Assembly: GCA_963844055.1 (NCBI GenBank)
Contig: CAWJMN010000002.1
Location: forward strand, 310,001 to 374,000
Length of the DNA stretch: 64,000 nucleotides
Direction: 5' to 3'
From: CAWJMN01 sp963844055
Lineage (GTDB): Bacteria; Planctomycetota; Planctomycetia; Pirellulales; Pirellulaceae
Shown: piece by piece, positions 1-8,984 of the stretch
Layout of the letters: each line of letters starts with the position of its first letter
Numbering within the stretch: position 1 is the first letter of the stretch
Notes under the pieces: generated by a model
Databases searched by the model: none
What the model saw: only the letters and a program-made list of their open reading frames with translations
What the model was told of the DNA's origin: nothing
Translations under genes and position numbers: made by a program

Positions 1-117
1 CATCCCGTTACAAATGGACTCCCCGCTACACTCAACCTTGGACCAACATTATCGTAACGGCGGCAAGTTCACCGACTTCGCGTTTCCTGCCAGACCTCCA
101 TCGGCCATCCCACTCCT
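1..117. other. left-edge intergenic sequence
   Basis: No open frame with coding character and no RNA gene is visible before the first start codon at 118. A gene to the left of the window may end just outside it. Confidence 0.5.
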
Positions 118-1173
118 ATGAGCACTGCCTCCAGCCCTGCCACACCGCACAGCGGCAACCTCAATCCTGAGGGGTTCATTTCGCAGCAAGTCAGCCGCAT
201 CCGTCGCAACCTTTGCATTGCCAACGGTATCGCCCTCGCAATCCTTTTGTTTTTTGCTTGGCTCACCAGCGGATACTACTACTGCTTTTTTCGTGGGCCA
301 CGCTTGGTCACGCCCGACCAAATGCTGGAAATTGCCAAAAGCCCCGGAAGCGGAAACTTGCTCGACTACGTCGAGATGCATGACCAGGTCCTCGTCTCCA
401 CGGGGCTTTATGAAGAATCGACGAATGATGACAAGGTCTATTCGATCAACCCCTATTATCTCGTCGCCATCGGCGAGAAGTTCCTGCTTGTCAAAACAGA
501 AGACAAAGCCCCCAGTGGCAAAGTATTGCGCGGCCCCGTCGCAGCCGTCTACTCAAAGCCGGATCAAAGTGCACATGCGATGCTCCTTAGCGCTCGTCCC
601 GACCTGCGCTCAAGGCTTCTGCCGATCATCTTGAACGATGCGGCCGCATTCAACGTTGCCGGCTACATCGGCCTCGTCTTCTTTACCCCACTGTTTTTGC
701 TCTGCACTTACAACCTCGTCAAAGCCGTCCATGGCCTTGGTGGCTGGGCCCTTCATCCCGTGACACGCGCTCTGGTAAGCCACGGCGATCCTTTTCAATT
801 GGCCAGTCAGATCGACGCCGAAGTCGCCAGCGACACCACTATCATCGTCGGCAAGGTCACGCTGACGGAGCAATGGTTGCTTCATCGATCGGTGTTTGCG
901 CTGCAGGTCATCTCGCTTCCTACCATCGTTTGGTGCTACCACCTTGTCCTGAATGGTTCTCACATTGCCGTTCTTCATTTACGCTCCGGCAAGTCCATTT
1001 CGATTCCCATGAAAGAGGCGTTTGTTGCATCCCTTCTTCGAGAGGTTCAAACGCGTATTCCGTGGGTACAAACCGGCTACTCCAGCGAAATGCATCGCCA
1101 GTGGCAAAAGGATCGAGGCCCCCTCACTGCCCAAGTCGATCTTCGCATGCAGGCCTATCTCGCAAAACGCTAA
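118..1173 (+). CDS. hypothetical membrane protein
   Basis: A 351-residue protein that I do not recognise. The first 30 residues are polar. A strong hydrophobic segment follows at about residues 33-50, ending in a Tyr-rich stretch, and a second lies at about 178-200. A weaker hydrophobic stretch is near 265-285. The soluble part between the first two segments would lie outside the membrane if the N-terminus is cytoplasmic. The C-terminal 100 residues are a cytoplasm-like mixed alpha/beta region with no motif I can name. The ATG at 118 is the first plausible start. The gene is convergent with the exported protein at 1269-3302, and a terminator-like hairpin lies between them. The function is unknown; coding status is well supported by length and composition. 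Confidence 0.75.
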   Translation: MSTASSPATPHSGNLNPEGFISQQVSRIRRNLCIANGIALAILLFFAWLTSGYYYCFFRGPRLVTPDQMLEIAKSPGSGNLLDYVEMHDQVLVSTGLYEESTNDDKVYSINPYYLVAIGEKFLLVKTEDKAPSGKVLRGPVAAVYSKPDQSAHAMLLSARPDLRSRLLPIILNDAAAFNVAGYIGLVFFTPLFLLCTYNLVKAVHGLGGWALHPVTRALVSHGDPFQLASQIDAEVASDTTIIVGKVTLTEQWLLHRSVFALQVISLPTIVWCYHLVLNGSHIAVLHLRSGKSISIPMKEAFVASLLREVQTRIPWVQTGYSSEMHRQWQKDRGPLTAQVDLRMQAYLAKR

Positions 1174-1191
1174 GCATACTTTGCACCGACG

Positions 1192-1235
1192 AAAAAAGGC
1201 CGGCGGAAAGAAGCAACTGCCTCTCGCCACCGGCC
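1192..1235 (-). terminator. rho-independent terminator (minus strand)
   Basis: Read on the minus strand, an 8-bp stem pairs 1228-1235 with 1198-1205 (one G-T wobble) and is followed by six T (A-run at 1192-1197). It lies about 34 nt past the stop of the minus-strand gene ending at 1269. It may also shield against read-through from the convergent gene. Confidence 0.7.
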
Positions 1236-1268
1236 ATCGAACCATTGTCTGCCTAGGTTGCCGCTACT

Positions 1269-3302
1269 TTAATTGTAATAACCATAGTAGTAGTAGTTTG
1301 CCGTGGGTTTGAAGAACTCATTGGGCTTGAGCTTGGTCTTCCACTTGATGACCGAGCTATTGTTGACAGCGGGATGCCCTTGATAGTTGTTCCAATCTTC
1401 CGGCCGGAATGCCCCAATCGTTACGGCCCCCATGTCACTTGCCTCAACCGCTTTTCCGCCCACTCGCAGTGTAACTTCCACATCGATCTCGACTTGCTTG
1501 TGATTACACAGGCTCAGTGAAACCTCTTTGGAAATCTTGGCATAACGATGGCCGGCCCATTCCAATGCCGTCAAATCACGCCCGGTCTCTTTCTCATCAA
1601 ATAGCCCCTTCGTGTCGACCGAAATCGTCACTGGCACTCGCACTTCATCGGTTACACCCGTGTAGGTCATCAACTCCTGGGCCAACGGCTGACGACCTTG
1701 CATGATCATCACCGGCCCTGTGGTCCAAGGAACGTTCGTCGTATTACTCAGGACCACTTGATGCCAAACTTGGTTCTTCGAAAGCTTGAGCGGAGAATTG
1801 AGACCAGCCCCACCGGGGCTGACGTCACTCGATTCACGTTGATATTCAACATCCCACGTGTAGATGTCACGATAAGGAACTACCGTTGAAAAGATCGTAT
1901 GAGCCGAGCGTTCACCACGAGCAATCGACAGCTTGGGCAGGTTATATACAAACAAGTCATTCGTTCCGCCGGCCGTCAGCTCACCCGGCAAATTCAAAAG
2001 TCCGCCATCAGCCCCCGCTGCTGGTCCTCCACCACGAGCCACTTCTCCAGCGCGGGAATTAAAACCATACACCCCATTCGAGTAATTATTGCCCAGCGCC
2101 AACTGCTGCCCCATGATCACAGGCGCCGCCTCATTCAAGGTGTTACGCAATGCTGCTTCCAGCACGAGCGGGCTTGGCGTATCTTTGAAGCGAAAATTTG
2201 GCACACCCACCACAATCGAGATCGGCACTTCCTCCAGGTCTTCGGCTTCATTGAGAATCTCCGCTTGAAGCGTCAACTCCGCAAGTTTGCTGGGCTTTTT
2301 GGCAGGCTCCTTCTCCTCCTTGTTATTGTCCTTATTCTCTTGTTTCTCCTGCGAGCGTTTTCCTTCGCCACGTACAGGCTGCGCCGGCAACTTGGCGTTC
2401 GGTGGATCAAGATCTAGCCGATAAGTAGGAATCCAGCGAACCCCTGGACGGAAATACATCAGCGTGATTCCCACATCAGCACCAGGCGTACTAGTGCGAA
2501 ACGTTAGCCGTTTGCTCCGCTTCGTGGTTTTGACCTCTTTGGTAACCTTTGTCTGCATGTCTTTGACAAGTACCGAACGAACCTGCGCCGCCTGCAGAAG
2601 CATGTCGCCATCTTCTGTCCGCAATACAAAGTTCGCGCCGGTATAACTGGTCATCGTTTGCGAAATCGTTGTTGCACTGGCCGCTGCGGCAGGAACGACT
2701 TTACGTGTCCGTCCTCCCTTGGGAATCGCGGCCGAACCAACGCTTCGCAAATCAATCGATCCCAGAATTGTAGTCATCGCTGGTTCAGAAACGGCAACCA
2801 CTCCCTTGTCAACAAGCACTTCCAAGATCTTGCCACTCAGAACCGTCTTGTCTTGAAGCTCTACCCGAGCTTGCTTCCCTTGGTTTGCCAGCAGGATCTC
2901 CTGAATTTCACGAGCAGGAACATCCTTGGTGGCGGTCTCTTCTGTAACTTTCCAGCCTGCGACCATTCCTTCCAAGCGACCTTCTCGTGGAACCGCCCAA
3001 AACGAACCAAGCACCGCTGAATCGGGCACCTCGTCGGTAAACACTTCCCCCGTTTTGTCGCTCTTGGCTTTTCCCGACTTGATAACCAAGCAGTATCCAT
3101 CTTTGAAAACAATCACCTGCTCGGTCTTCCAAGTCATTTCACTCGGAAGCTTTGCGGTCACTTCTTTCGCCGGCTCGCTTGGCTCCTCGTCGGCAGCCCG
3201 GGCCGCATGCCACGGCAATGCTCCGCCTGTCAGTAGCATCACCGCCAAGAGCAGCCTAGCTGCTTCGTAAACCCATCGCTGCTTGAAGAAATTCCCACCC
3301 AT
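1269..3302 (-). CDS. exported protein with DUF4139-like region
   Basis: A 677-residue protein starting at the ATG at 3302. An in-frame start 16 codons upstream is possible, but GAGGAG lies 6 nt before this ATG (3309-3314). An N-terminal signal peptide ends at about residue 36 (ARA-AD). The middle (residues about 265-320) carries a FRPGVRWIPTYRLDLD motif, reminiscent of the W-x-P-x-Y core of DUF4139/mucoidy-inhibitor-A-like proteins; this assignment is tentative. A Lys/Glu-rich low-complexity linker follows at about 330-357. A Gly/Ala-rich stretch lies near 435, and the last ten residues are very Tyr-rich (YYYYGYYN). The protein is probably periplasmic or surface located. It is divergent from the TPR/ExbBD cluster, with a 500-bp gap between them. 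No enzymatic role can be assigned. Confidence 0.75.
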   Translation of the reverse strand: MGGNFFKQRWVYEAARLLLAVMLLTGGALPWHAARAADEEPSEPAKEVTAKLPSEMTWKTEQVIVFKDGYCLVIKSGKAKSDKTGEVFTDEVPDSAVLGSFWAVPREGRLEGMVAGWKVTEETATKDVPAREIQEILLANQGKQARVELQDKTVLSGKILEVLVDKGVVAVSEPAMTTILGSIDLRSVGSAAIPKGGRTRKVVPAAAASATTISQTMTSYTGANFVLRTEDGDMLLQAAQVRSVLVKDMQTKVTKEVKTTKRSKRLTFRTSTPGADVGITLMYFRPGVRWIPTYRLDLDPPNAKLPAQPVRGEGKRSQEKQENKDNNKEEKEPAKKPSKLAELTLQAEILNEAEDLEEVPISIVVGVPNFRFKDTPSPLVLEAALRNTLNEAAPVIMGQQLALGNNYSNGVYGFNSRAGEVARGGGPAAGADGGLLNLPGELTAGGTNDLFVYNLPKLSIARGERSAHTIFSTVVPYRDIYTWDVEYQRESSDVSPGGAGLNSPLKLSKNQVWHQVVLSNTTNVPWTTGPVMIMQGRQPLAQELMTYTGVTDEVRVPVTISVDTKGLFDEKETGRDLTALEWAGHRYAKISKEVSLSLCNHKQVEIDVEVTLRVGGKAVEASDMGAVTIGAFRPEDWNNYQGHPAVNNSSVIKWKTKLKPNEFFKPTANYYYYGYYN

Positions 3303-3804
3303 GACTATCTCCTCGATTGAATTCCGCCAGAACCCGTTGGACTTCGCCAAACAAACTGACGTGCCTTACGAAAGCTTGTCTCCATTGACCTCACGAGTCT
3401 CATACTAACGAGATCCCCCTGTTTTAGGTGTAAACACTTTGTAACAACCAAAACCCCTATGCATTCCCATCTCACCTAGTTCCGCCCGTCTGCCGCACAT
3501 CCCAAACACCCTCTAAATTGCCGTAAAATCGAGCCCGCTACCTATTAGACGCATGTCCAGTGACACGTTTGGTCACTCCTGGCGCAATGTCCTGAAGAAC
3601 TTTCTTCCCGCTGCCGATAGCTGTCGATGCGAAGTCGTCCCAGCCGGCCAAGCCATGTACGGGGAATTCTGCTCAGCAGTCTCACTGCGGGCAGAAGTAT
3701 ACGGCCAGGCCTTAGGAGTGCTGGGCTGCCATTTTCACCATTGGCAGCACCCCCCGGCGAATCGCATCTTTTTCGGGCGGGGATTCCCGGAAAGGAAAAC
3801 AAGG
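3303..3804. promoter_or_regulatory. divergent intergenic region with palindromic motif
   Basis: This 500-bp gap separates the divergent starts at 3302 and 3805 and should hold both promoters, although I cannot assign convincing -35/-10 pairs. At 3555-3575 it contains an imperfect palindrome in which GTGAC and GTCAC flank ACGTTTG. Almost the same 20-mer occurs at 53077-53096. An open frame from 3553 runs in phase into the TPR gene, but it begins inside this palindrome and has no signal peptide, so I do not use it as the start. Confidence 0.45.
3553..3573. repeat. dispersed palindromic 20-mer, copy 1
   Basis: CCAGTGACACGTTTGGTCAC in the gap upstream of the TPR gene. It shares 19 of 20 bases with the copy at 53077. 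The inverted arms GTGAC/GTCAC suggest a protein-binding site or a small mobile palindrome. Only these two copies are seen in this window. Confidence 0.5.
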
Positions 3805-5631
3805 ATGTTGACTCTCAGGGCAGTTCACAGCTTGCCACGTTTGGCAAAGTGGACGGTCAGCCTCGCGCTGGTCGTTGCGATGTTGTGCTGCGCGCCAACC
3901 CACGGCACCGAAACCAGTCAGTCCACTGCCGACGAACTCTACACCTCGGCCTGTTCCGCCTATCGCGAGTCCGATTGGACTTTAGCCGCCGAAAAGTTTG
4001 CCGAGTTCGTTCAGCGTTTCCCCAAAGAGGAACGCCATCATGTCGCGCAGCTCTATCGCGCCGAATCACTAGCCCAAGAGCAACGCTGGCCAGAAGTCCT
4101 TCTGCAACTGCAAGAGCTTCGATCGACCGTGACAGCCTCAGCGATTTCTCTCTCCGAAGAGAATGAGCGGCAAGTTGCGTTTCGCATTGCCGAGTCGTAT
4201 TTCTTTACGCAGCAGCTCGCCCAGGCGCGAGAAAACCTTGCCGCGTTCCTGCGTCAATATCCGCACGACCGTCGCACAGCCATTGTTCTTCTGTACGATG
4301 CCGAAGCAGCCCTTGCACAAGACGATTTTGCCGCCGCACATCGCTCTTGCCAGGCGCTCAGCAAGGAAACGGACGACAAATCGATCCTTACCGCTGGCAA
4401 GCTACTTTCCGCGAAGGCGCTGGTGGGCCTTGATCAATCCGAAGGGGCAATTGCCCTTTATGAAGATGTTCTCGGCGATGAAACGCTGGACGCTGCCGCA
4501 CGGGCGAATGGCTTGCTTGCCATGGCGCGACTTCATGTCACCCTGGGCCATCGCAAAGAAGCGATCCAGCAACTACAGCGGCTTACAACCATCAGCCCCG
4601 CACTGCCTGAGGCTGTCGATATCGGCCTTTACGAACTGTCATTCTTGCAACAGCAGGCAGGCGACACCGCAGCAGCCAAACAGAACCTCCATCGGCTGCT
4701 ACAAGAATATCCTGAGTCTGCACTTCACTCCGATGCGCAGTATCGCGCCGCACTTCTCGCGACGGACTGCCAAGATTGGGACGAAGCACTATCGCTTTTG
4801 CCCGATCTCCAGACTCCGATTGCCTCGCATCCCCTTTCGCAGCGGATTGCATTACTTCGCGCAGAAGTCCTCGGACACAAAAACGAATGGGCCAAGGCAG
4901 CTGAAGTGCTTGATCCTCTTCTCAAGGAATCGCTGCCGACTCCAGAAGCCAATGCTACAGAATACTGGCGCGCCGAAGCCGCCTATCGCCTGGCAGATTT
5001 TCCTCGTGCCCTAGAACTGCTCGAATCGCTTGATGATCGCCTGCATTGTTCGCAGCCACCAGCCAAAACCACACCCCTCGATTCCAACACCCAGCGGTTT
5101 CACGCCACGGTTGTCTTACGCCGCGCACAAACACTCGCCCAACTCAAGCAATACGGTCCGTCGCAAGAAATGCTGCAAGCCTTTTTTGCCCACTACAAGG
5201 CGTCGCGTCTTTCACCGCAAGCCCATTACTTGCAAGCCCAACTTCACGTCCACAATGGCCAGTACGCCCAAGGCCGCGATTCGCTCGCAAACATTCTCGA
5301 AGAATCGCGGCTTGAAGACCCACAAACGCTCCTCATGGCGCAGTGGCTCCGTGGCGAATCGTATCGCCTCGAAGAACGCTACGACTCCGCCATCATCGCC
5401 TTCTCCAAAATCACGAGCCAAGATCAATTCCCCGTCTGGCAGGCTAATGCCTATTACCATTTGGGCCTTTGTCACGAAGCTCTGAAGCAACAATCCCAAG
5501 CGGTCGCCGCCTATCAACAAGTCACTACCCATTTCGCCTCGTCGCCATTTGTCTCAAAAGCACAAGAGCGACTAGCTACCGTCAAGTTAGAACTCGCACG
5601 CAAGGATCGCCGCCCCGAGCGGTTCCCCTAA
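3805..5631 (+). CDS. exported TPR-repeat protein of ExbBD cluster
   Basis: A 608-residue protein. The ATG at 3805 is chosen because a signal peptide begins there (Arg/Lys, then a hydrophobic core at about residues 16-30). An AAGGA-type ribosome site lies about 9 nt upstream. The frame is open back to 3553, but that extension looks non-coding. The mature protein is almost entirely helical repeats of the TPR/Sel1-like kind. About a dozen helix pairs carry Ala at the small-residue positions and Pro at repeat ends, such as FAEFVQRFPKEE and LRQYPHDRR. TPR proteins of this type act as periplasmic scaffolds, comparable to YbgF/CpoB of the Tol system. It is the first gene of a four-gene unit: ExbB starts 35 nt downstream. 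A role as periplasmic partner of the ExbBD motor is inferred. Confidence 0.8.
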   Translation: MLTLRAVHSLPRLAKWTVSLALVVAMLCCAPTHGTETSQSTADELYTSACSAYRESDWTLAAEKFAEFVQRFPKEERHHVAQLYRAESLAQEQRWPEVLLQLQELRSTVTASAISLSEENERQVAFRIAESYFFTQQLAQARENLAAFLRQYPHDRRTAIVLLYDAEAALAQDDFAAAHRSCQALSKETDDKSILTAGKLLSAKALVGLDQSEGAIALYEDVLGDETLDAAARANGLLAMARLHVTLGHRKEAIQQLQRLTTISPALPEAVDIGLYELSFLQQQAGDTAAAKQNLHRLLQEYPESALHSDAQYRAALLATDCQDWDEALSLLPDLQTPIASHPLSQRIALLRAEVLGHKNEWAKAAEVLDPLLKESLPTPEANATEYWRAEAAYRLADFPRALELLESLDDRLHCSQPPAKTTPLDSNTQRFHATVVLRRAQTLAQLKQYGPSQEMLQAFFAHYKASRLSPQAHYLQAQLHVHNGQYAQGRDSLANILEESRLEDPQTLLMAQWLRGESYRLEERYDSAIIAFSKITSQDQFPVWQANAYYHLGLCHEALKQQSQAVAAYQQVTTHFASSPFVSKAQERLATVKLELARKDRRPERFP

Positions 5632-5666
5632 TCGAACTCTCCCTCGCATTGGTTGGTTCAAATACC

Positions 5667-6548
5667 ATGGCAACAACTACACCTAAAATGGTCACCGCGA
5701 AAACTCCTTCTGGCTCGACAAAGCCTGTCTGGCTAGACGTTTTGCGCCAGCCAAGTTCGCAGCGACTATTGTCGGCGATTGCCGCAATCACAATTGCAGG
5801 CCTTGGCGCTGCGACGCTCTTCGCCCAAGAATCGATGGCAGAAATGGCGGCCGAAGGCCCCTCCATTCCGACCAAGAACCTGCTCGACGTCTTTCGAGAC
5901 GGCGGGCCACTCATGTACCCGATTGCACTTTGCTCTTTCGTGCTAACCGTCTTTGTCTTTGAGCGTTTTGTTGCCCTCCGTCGCGGCAGCGTCATCCCTG
6001 CTCCCTTTGTGAAGCGTTTCATAGAGCAGTTGCGTGAAGGACAAATTGATCGCGAAAAGGCACTTCAGCTTTGCGAACAAAACAACAGCCCCGTGGCCCA
6101 GGTATTTGCGGGTGCCATGAAAAAATGGGGGCGTCCCGGCGTGGAAGTCGAGCAAGCGATTCTCGACTCGGGCGAAAGAATCACCAATCACCTGCGACGC
6201 CACTTGCGGCTATTCAACGGCATCTCGCAGGTCAGCCCGCTACTGGGCCTACTGGGAACTGTGCTGGGAATGATCTCCTCGTTCAATGCGATCTCTGCAT
6301 CGGAAGCAATGGGGCAAAAAGAACTGCTGGCCGGCGGTATTGCCGAAGCACTTCTTACCACCGCCGCAGGCATGCTCGTTGCGATCCCCGCGCTAATTGC
6401 ATACCTCTATTTTGTGGGACGCGTTGACCAACTGATTATGGAGATCGATGCTCTCGGCCAAAAGATTGTCGAGATCATCTCGGCGGAAGCACTAAGTGAA
6501 ACACCCGCGAAGCCCGCTTCCAAGCCACGAACCAAAGCAGCCGCTTAA
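5667..6548 (+). CDS. exbB: MotA/TolQ/ExbB proton channel family protein
   Basis: A 293-residue protein of the ExbB/TolQ family, the channel-forming stator subunit that converts proton motive force into motion. The start is the ATG at 5667; an in-frame frame extends back into the TPR gene but is not needed. An extra N-terminal hydrophobic segment (about residues 33-52) is followed by the family's three membrane segments. These are near 78-98 (GGPLMYPIALCSFVLTVFVF), at about 190-210 with the conserved SPLLGLLGTVLGMI motif, and at about 230-255 (LLTTAAGMLVAIPALIAY). The C-terminal 30 residues are Lys/Ala-rich. It sits between the TPR gene and exbD, spaced 35 and 61 nt, and is probably co-transcribed. 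The family assignment is firm. Whether it serves iron transport, envelope integrity or another motor is not shown by sequence alone. Confidence 0.92.
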   Translation: MATTTPKMVTAKTPSGSTKPVWLDVLRQPSSQRLLSAIAAITIAGLGAATLFAQESMAEMAAEGPSIPTKNLLDVFRDGGPLMYPIALCSFVLTVFVFERFVALRRGSVIPAPFVKRFIEQLREGQIDREKALQLCEQNNSPVAQVFAGAMKKWGRPGVEVEQAILDSGERITNHLRRHLRLFNGISQVSPLLGLLGTVLGMISSFNAISASEAMGQKELLAGGIAEALLTTAAGMLVAIPALIAYLYFVGRVDQLIMEIDALGQKIVEIISAEALSETPAKPASKPRTKAAA

Positions 6549-6609
6549 TCGGCACGAACCTTTCCCAGCCCCTTTACGGTAAAGATCGACTTTCGCAGGC
6601 CAGACTTCC

Positions 6610-7050
6610 ATGCCACTGAAAACCCATCAAGACGACATGCCATCGATCAATCTGACACCGATGATCGACATCGTGTTTCAATTGATCATTTTCTTCATGG
6701 TGGGATCTCGCTTTACGGAGATGGAAAAGAAGATCGACCTCAGCGTTCCTGAAGTCTCCACAAAGGCAAACCTTCCCCAAGCACCTGAAAAGTTGGTCGT
6801 CAGTGTTTTTCGCGATGGAAAGCTCACCCTCAATGAAGAGCCCATCACACGCGAACAACTTGTCGCGCGTCTATCGGATGCCAAGCGAGACAATCCAAGT
6901 TGCAGCGTTACGGTTCGTGGTGATGGCTCCGGACCCCTGCAAGATGTTGCCAATGTTTTGACCGCCTGCAAACAAGCCGGCATTAACGACATGGGAATCT
7001 CAGTTCGCATCGCAAAAGAAAAGTCCACCGGCAATAGCAAAACCCGTTAA
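6610..7050 (+). CDS. exbD: ExbD/TolR biopolymer transport protein
   Basis: A 146-residue protein of normal ExbD/TolR length. It has a short cytoplasmic N-terminus (residues 1-17) and one membrane helix (about 18-33). The essential acidic residue is Asp20 in the TPMIDIVFQLIIFF motif, the proton-carrying site of the family. A periplasmic domain of about 100 residues ends in the usual beta-alpha fold (GDGSGPLQDVANVLTACKQAG). It pairs with the ExbB-type channel immediately upstream. The next gene downstream, starting 44 nt later, encodes a protein with a TonB-like anchor, so this ExbBD pair probably energises that protein (inference). Confidence 0.92.
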   Translation: MPLKTHQDDMPSINLTPMIDIVFQLIIFFMVGSRFTEMEKKIDLSVPEVSTKANLPQAPEKLVVSVFRDGKLTLNEEPITREQLVARLSDAKRDNPSCSVTVRGDGSGPLQDVANVLTACKQAGINDMGISVRIAKEKSTGNSKTR

Positions 7051-7094
7051 GCCAATTCCCACGTCTTTTCTCAAACCTTTCATCAGAAATCCCT

Positions 7095-8963
7095 GTGTTT
7101 GCAACCCTCTCACTTCTGATCGCTGCCGGCAGCATGACCTCCAACACGGTGTTGGCGTGGTCGCTGATGATCGGCGCTGGAGTGCTTTCGGTTGGCATGG
7201 GGGCGCTCCTTTGGACCCGCTGGGGCGAAGCTCGGCCTCTGGCAAAGTGCGTGGGCCTTTCGGTCGTTGCTCACGTCCTGCTGCTTTTTTATGCCTATGG
7301 CACGCGTATCTTCTTCAATAGCCCTGCCAGGCTGGGTAACGGCCATGCAGAGATTCGCGTCTCGGACTTAGCCATTGATGAAGAAGATGCGGCCCCACCT
7401 AGCGATGCTCCCCAAGTCGCTTGGGACAAAATTGATCCTGCGAAAGTCGTTCCGCCTGCGGCAGAGGAAGAAGCCCCTGCCGAGCCCGAAGAAAAACCAG
7501 AAGAGCCTCCCCCCATGGTCGCTCGCGCCGAGCCTCCGCCACTGCTGCCACCTCCTGAACCCGATCCAACTCCCGAAGCCGCCGCAGAAGAAGTCATTTC
7601 CGAACCCGAACAAGTCGCGGCGACTCCCCCTGCCGAACCTGATCCCTCACAAACCGAAGCACCTTCACCGGACGAACCCGAAGAGACGCCATCCGACGGA
7701 GCAAAAGGCGACGCCGCAGTCCCCGTTGCGGCAATGACCGGCGTACCTCGCCGTGCCGCCGATGGCAGCGAAGTTCCCGTGACCTTGCGTACGCGCCTTG
7801 CTGCGGATCGCATCAAGATTGGCCGTCATTTTGGTGCTACTGCCGATACAGAAACTGCTGTTACGGCCGCACTTGATTGGCTCGCCGCAAACCAAAGCCA
7901 AGATGGACGCTGGGATGCCGACCTGCATGGCGCTGGCCGTTCTGCGATTACGGTGAACAATGCCCAAGCGGCATTTGGATCTCGAACGAATTTACAAAGC
8001 CGTGGCCAACCGCTCGTGGTCGAGTCTCTCGCGCCTCCCAAGGGAACCGGCGCTCGCGCCGATACCGGCGTCACGGGCCTAGCTATCCTGGCGTTCCTTG
8101 GAAACGGTGAGACCCACTGGGAAGGGCCACATCGAGAGAACATTCAGCACGGGCTAGAGTTTCTCATCAACAGCCAAGCGGCCAATGGCTCATTCGCAGG
8201 CGAAGCAGAACTTTTTGCCTCGATGTATTGCCACGGCATTGCCTCGGTTGCCGTATGTGAAGCGTATGCCCTCACCGGCGACGATCGTCTGAAAGAAGCG
8301 GTGCAAAAAGCGATTCGCTATACCATTTCTTCTCAGCATACCGGCGGTGGCTGGCGTTATCAGCCGCATGATCCTGGTGATATGAGTCAGTTCGGCTGGC
8401 AAGTGATGTCTCTCAAAAGTGCGGAGATGTCCGGCATCGCTATTCCTGATGACGTTCGCGCCAAGATGACTAAATTCCTGCAGGCATGTTCGACCGGTCC
8501 CCAGCGTGGCCTTTCGGGCTATCGCCCCGGTGATCGTCCTTCGCGCACGATGACCGCAGAAGCACTCGCTTGCCGCATCTTCTTGGGGGCAGAAAATTCT
8601 GAGAGCGCACAAGCCGAAGCAGCCAGCTATATCCTCGAAGAACTCCCAGCCAGTGGTACGCCCAATTATTACTACTGGTATTACGGGTCGGTTTGCCTCT
8701 TCCAACGCCAAGGACAAGATTGGCAGCAGTGGAATGAAGCGATGACGTCCCAAGTGTTGCCGCGTCAACGCCCCGATGGTCCAGCCCGTGGCAGCTGGGA
8801 CCCTACCGAGATGTGGGGCGGCTATGGCGGCCGAGTTTACACTACATCAATGGCTACACTCTGCCTCGAAGTTTATTACCGCTATCTACCACTGTATGGT
8901 GCGGCCACTCCCGAGGCTCCTTCGCGCCTTACCGAACAACCCGCCCCGGGCTTGTCGCGGTAA
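7095..8963 (+). CDS. TonB-like anchor fused to terpene-cyclase-type toroid
   Basis: A 622-residue protein using a GTG start at 7095; an ATG at 7134 is an alternative. Residues about 19-40 form one membrane helix and about 50-70 a second. The second carries Ser56-x3-His60, the same SxxxH spacing that TonB uses to contact ExbB. Residues about 98-200 are a Pro/Glu/Ala-rich spacer like the periplasm-spanning part of TonB. Residues about 252-605 are alpha/alpha-toroid repeats of the squalene-cyclase/prenyltransferase superfamily, with QW-like turns (QSQDGRWD, ANGSF, TGGGWRY). I see no DxDD catalytic motif, so cyclase activity is unlikely. No TonB C-terminal domain is present. Toroid proteins of this kind are common in planctomycetes. 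Its place directly after exbD suggests a motor-driven periplasmic toroid (inference). Confidence 0.8.
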   Translation: MFATLSLLIAAGSMTSNTVLAWSLMIGAGVLSVGMGALLWTRWGEARPLAKCVGLSVVAHVLLLFYAYGTRIFFNSPARLGNGHAEIRVSDLAIDEEDAAPPSDAPQVAWDKIDPAKVVPPAAEEEAPAEPEEKPEEPPPMVARAEPPPLLPPPEPDPTPEAAAEEVISEPEQVAATPPAEPDPSQTEAPSPDEPEETPSDGAKGDAAVPVAAMTGVPRRAADGSEVPVTLRTRLAADRIKIGRHFGATADTETAVTAALDWLAANQSQDGRWDADLHGAGRSAITVNNAQAAFGSRTNLQSRGQPLVVESLAPPKGTGARADTGVTGLAILAFLGNGETHWEGPHRENIQHGLEFLINSQAANGSFAGEAELFASMYCHGIASVAVCEAYALTGDDRLKEAVQKAIRYTISSQHTGGGWRYQPHDPGDMSQFGWQVMSLKSAEMSGIAIPDDVRAKMTKFLQACSTGPQRGLSGYRPGDRPSRTMTAEALACRIFLGAENSESAQAEAASYILEELPASGTPNYYYWYYGSVCLFQRQGQDWQQWNEAMTSQVLPRQRPDGPARGSWDPTEMWGGYGGRVYTTSMATLCLEVYYRYLPLYGAATPEAPSRLTEQPAPGLSR

Positions 8964-8984
8964 AAGACTCACCCGCGTTTGGCA

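Noticed and set aside
5469..5666. Upstream extension of the ExbB frame
   Set aside because: It overlaps the TPR gene, gives no family sequence, and a good ATG lies at 5667.
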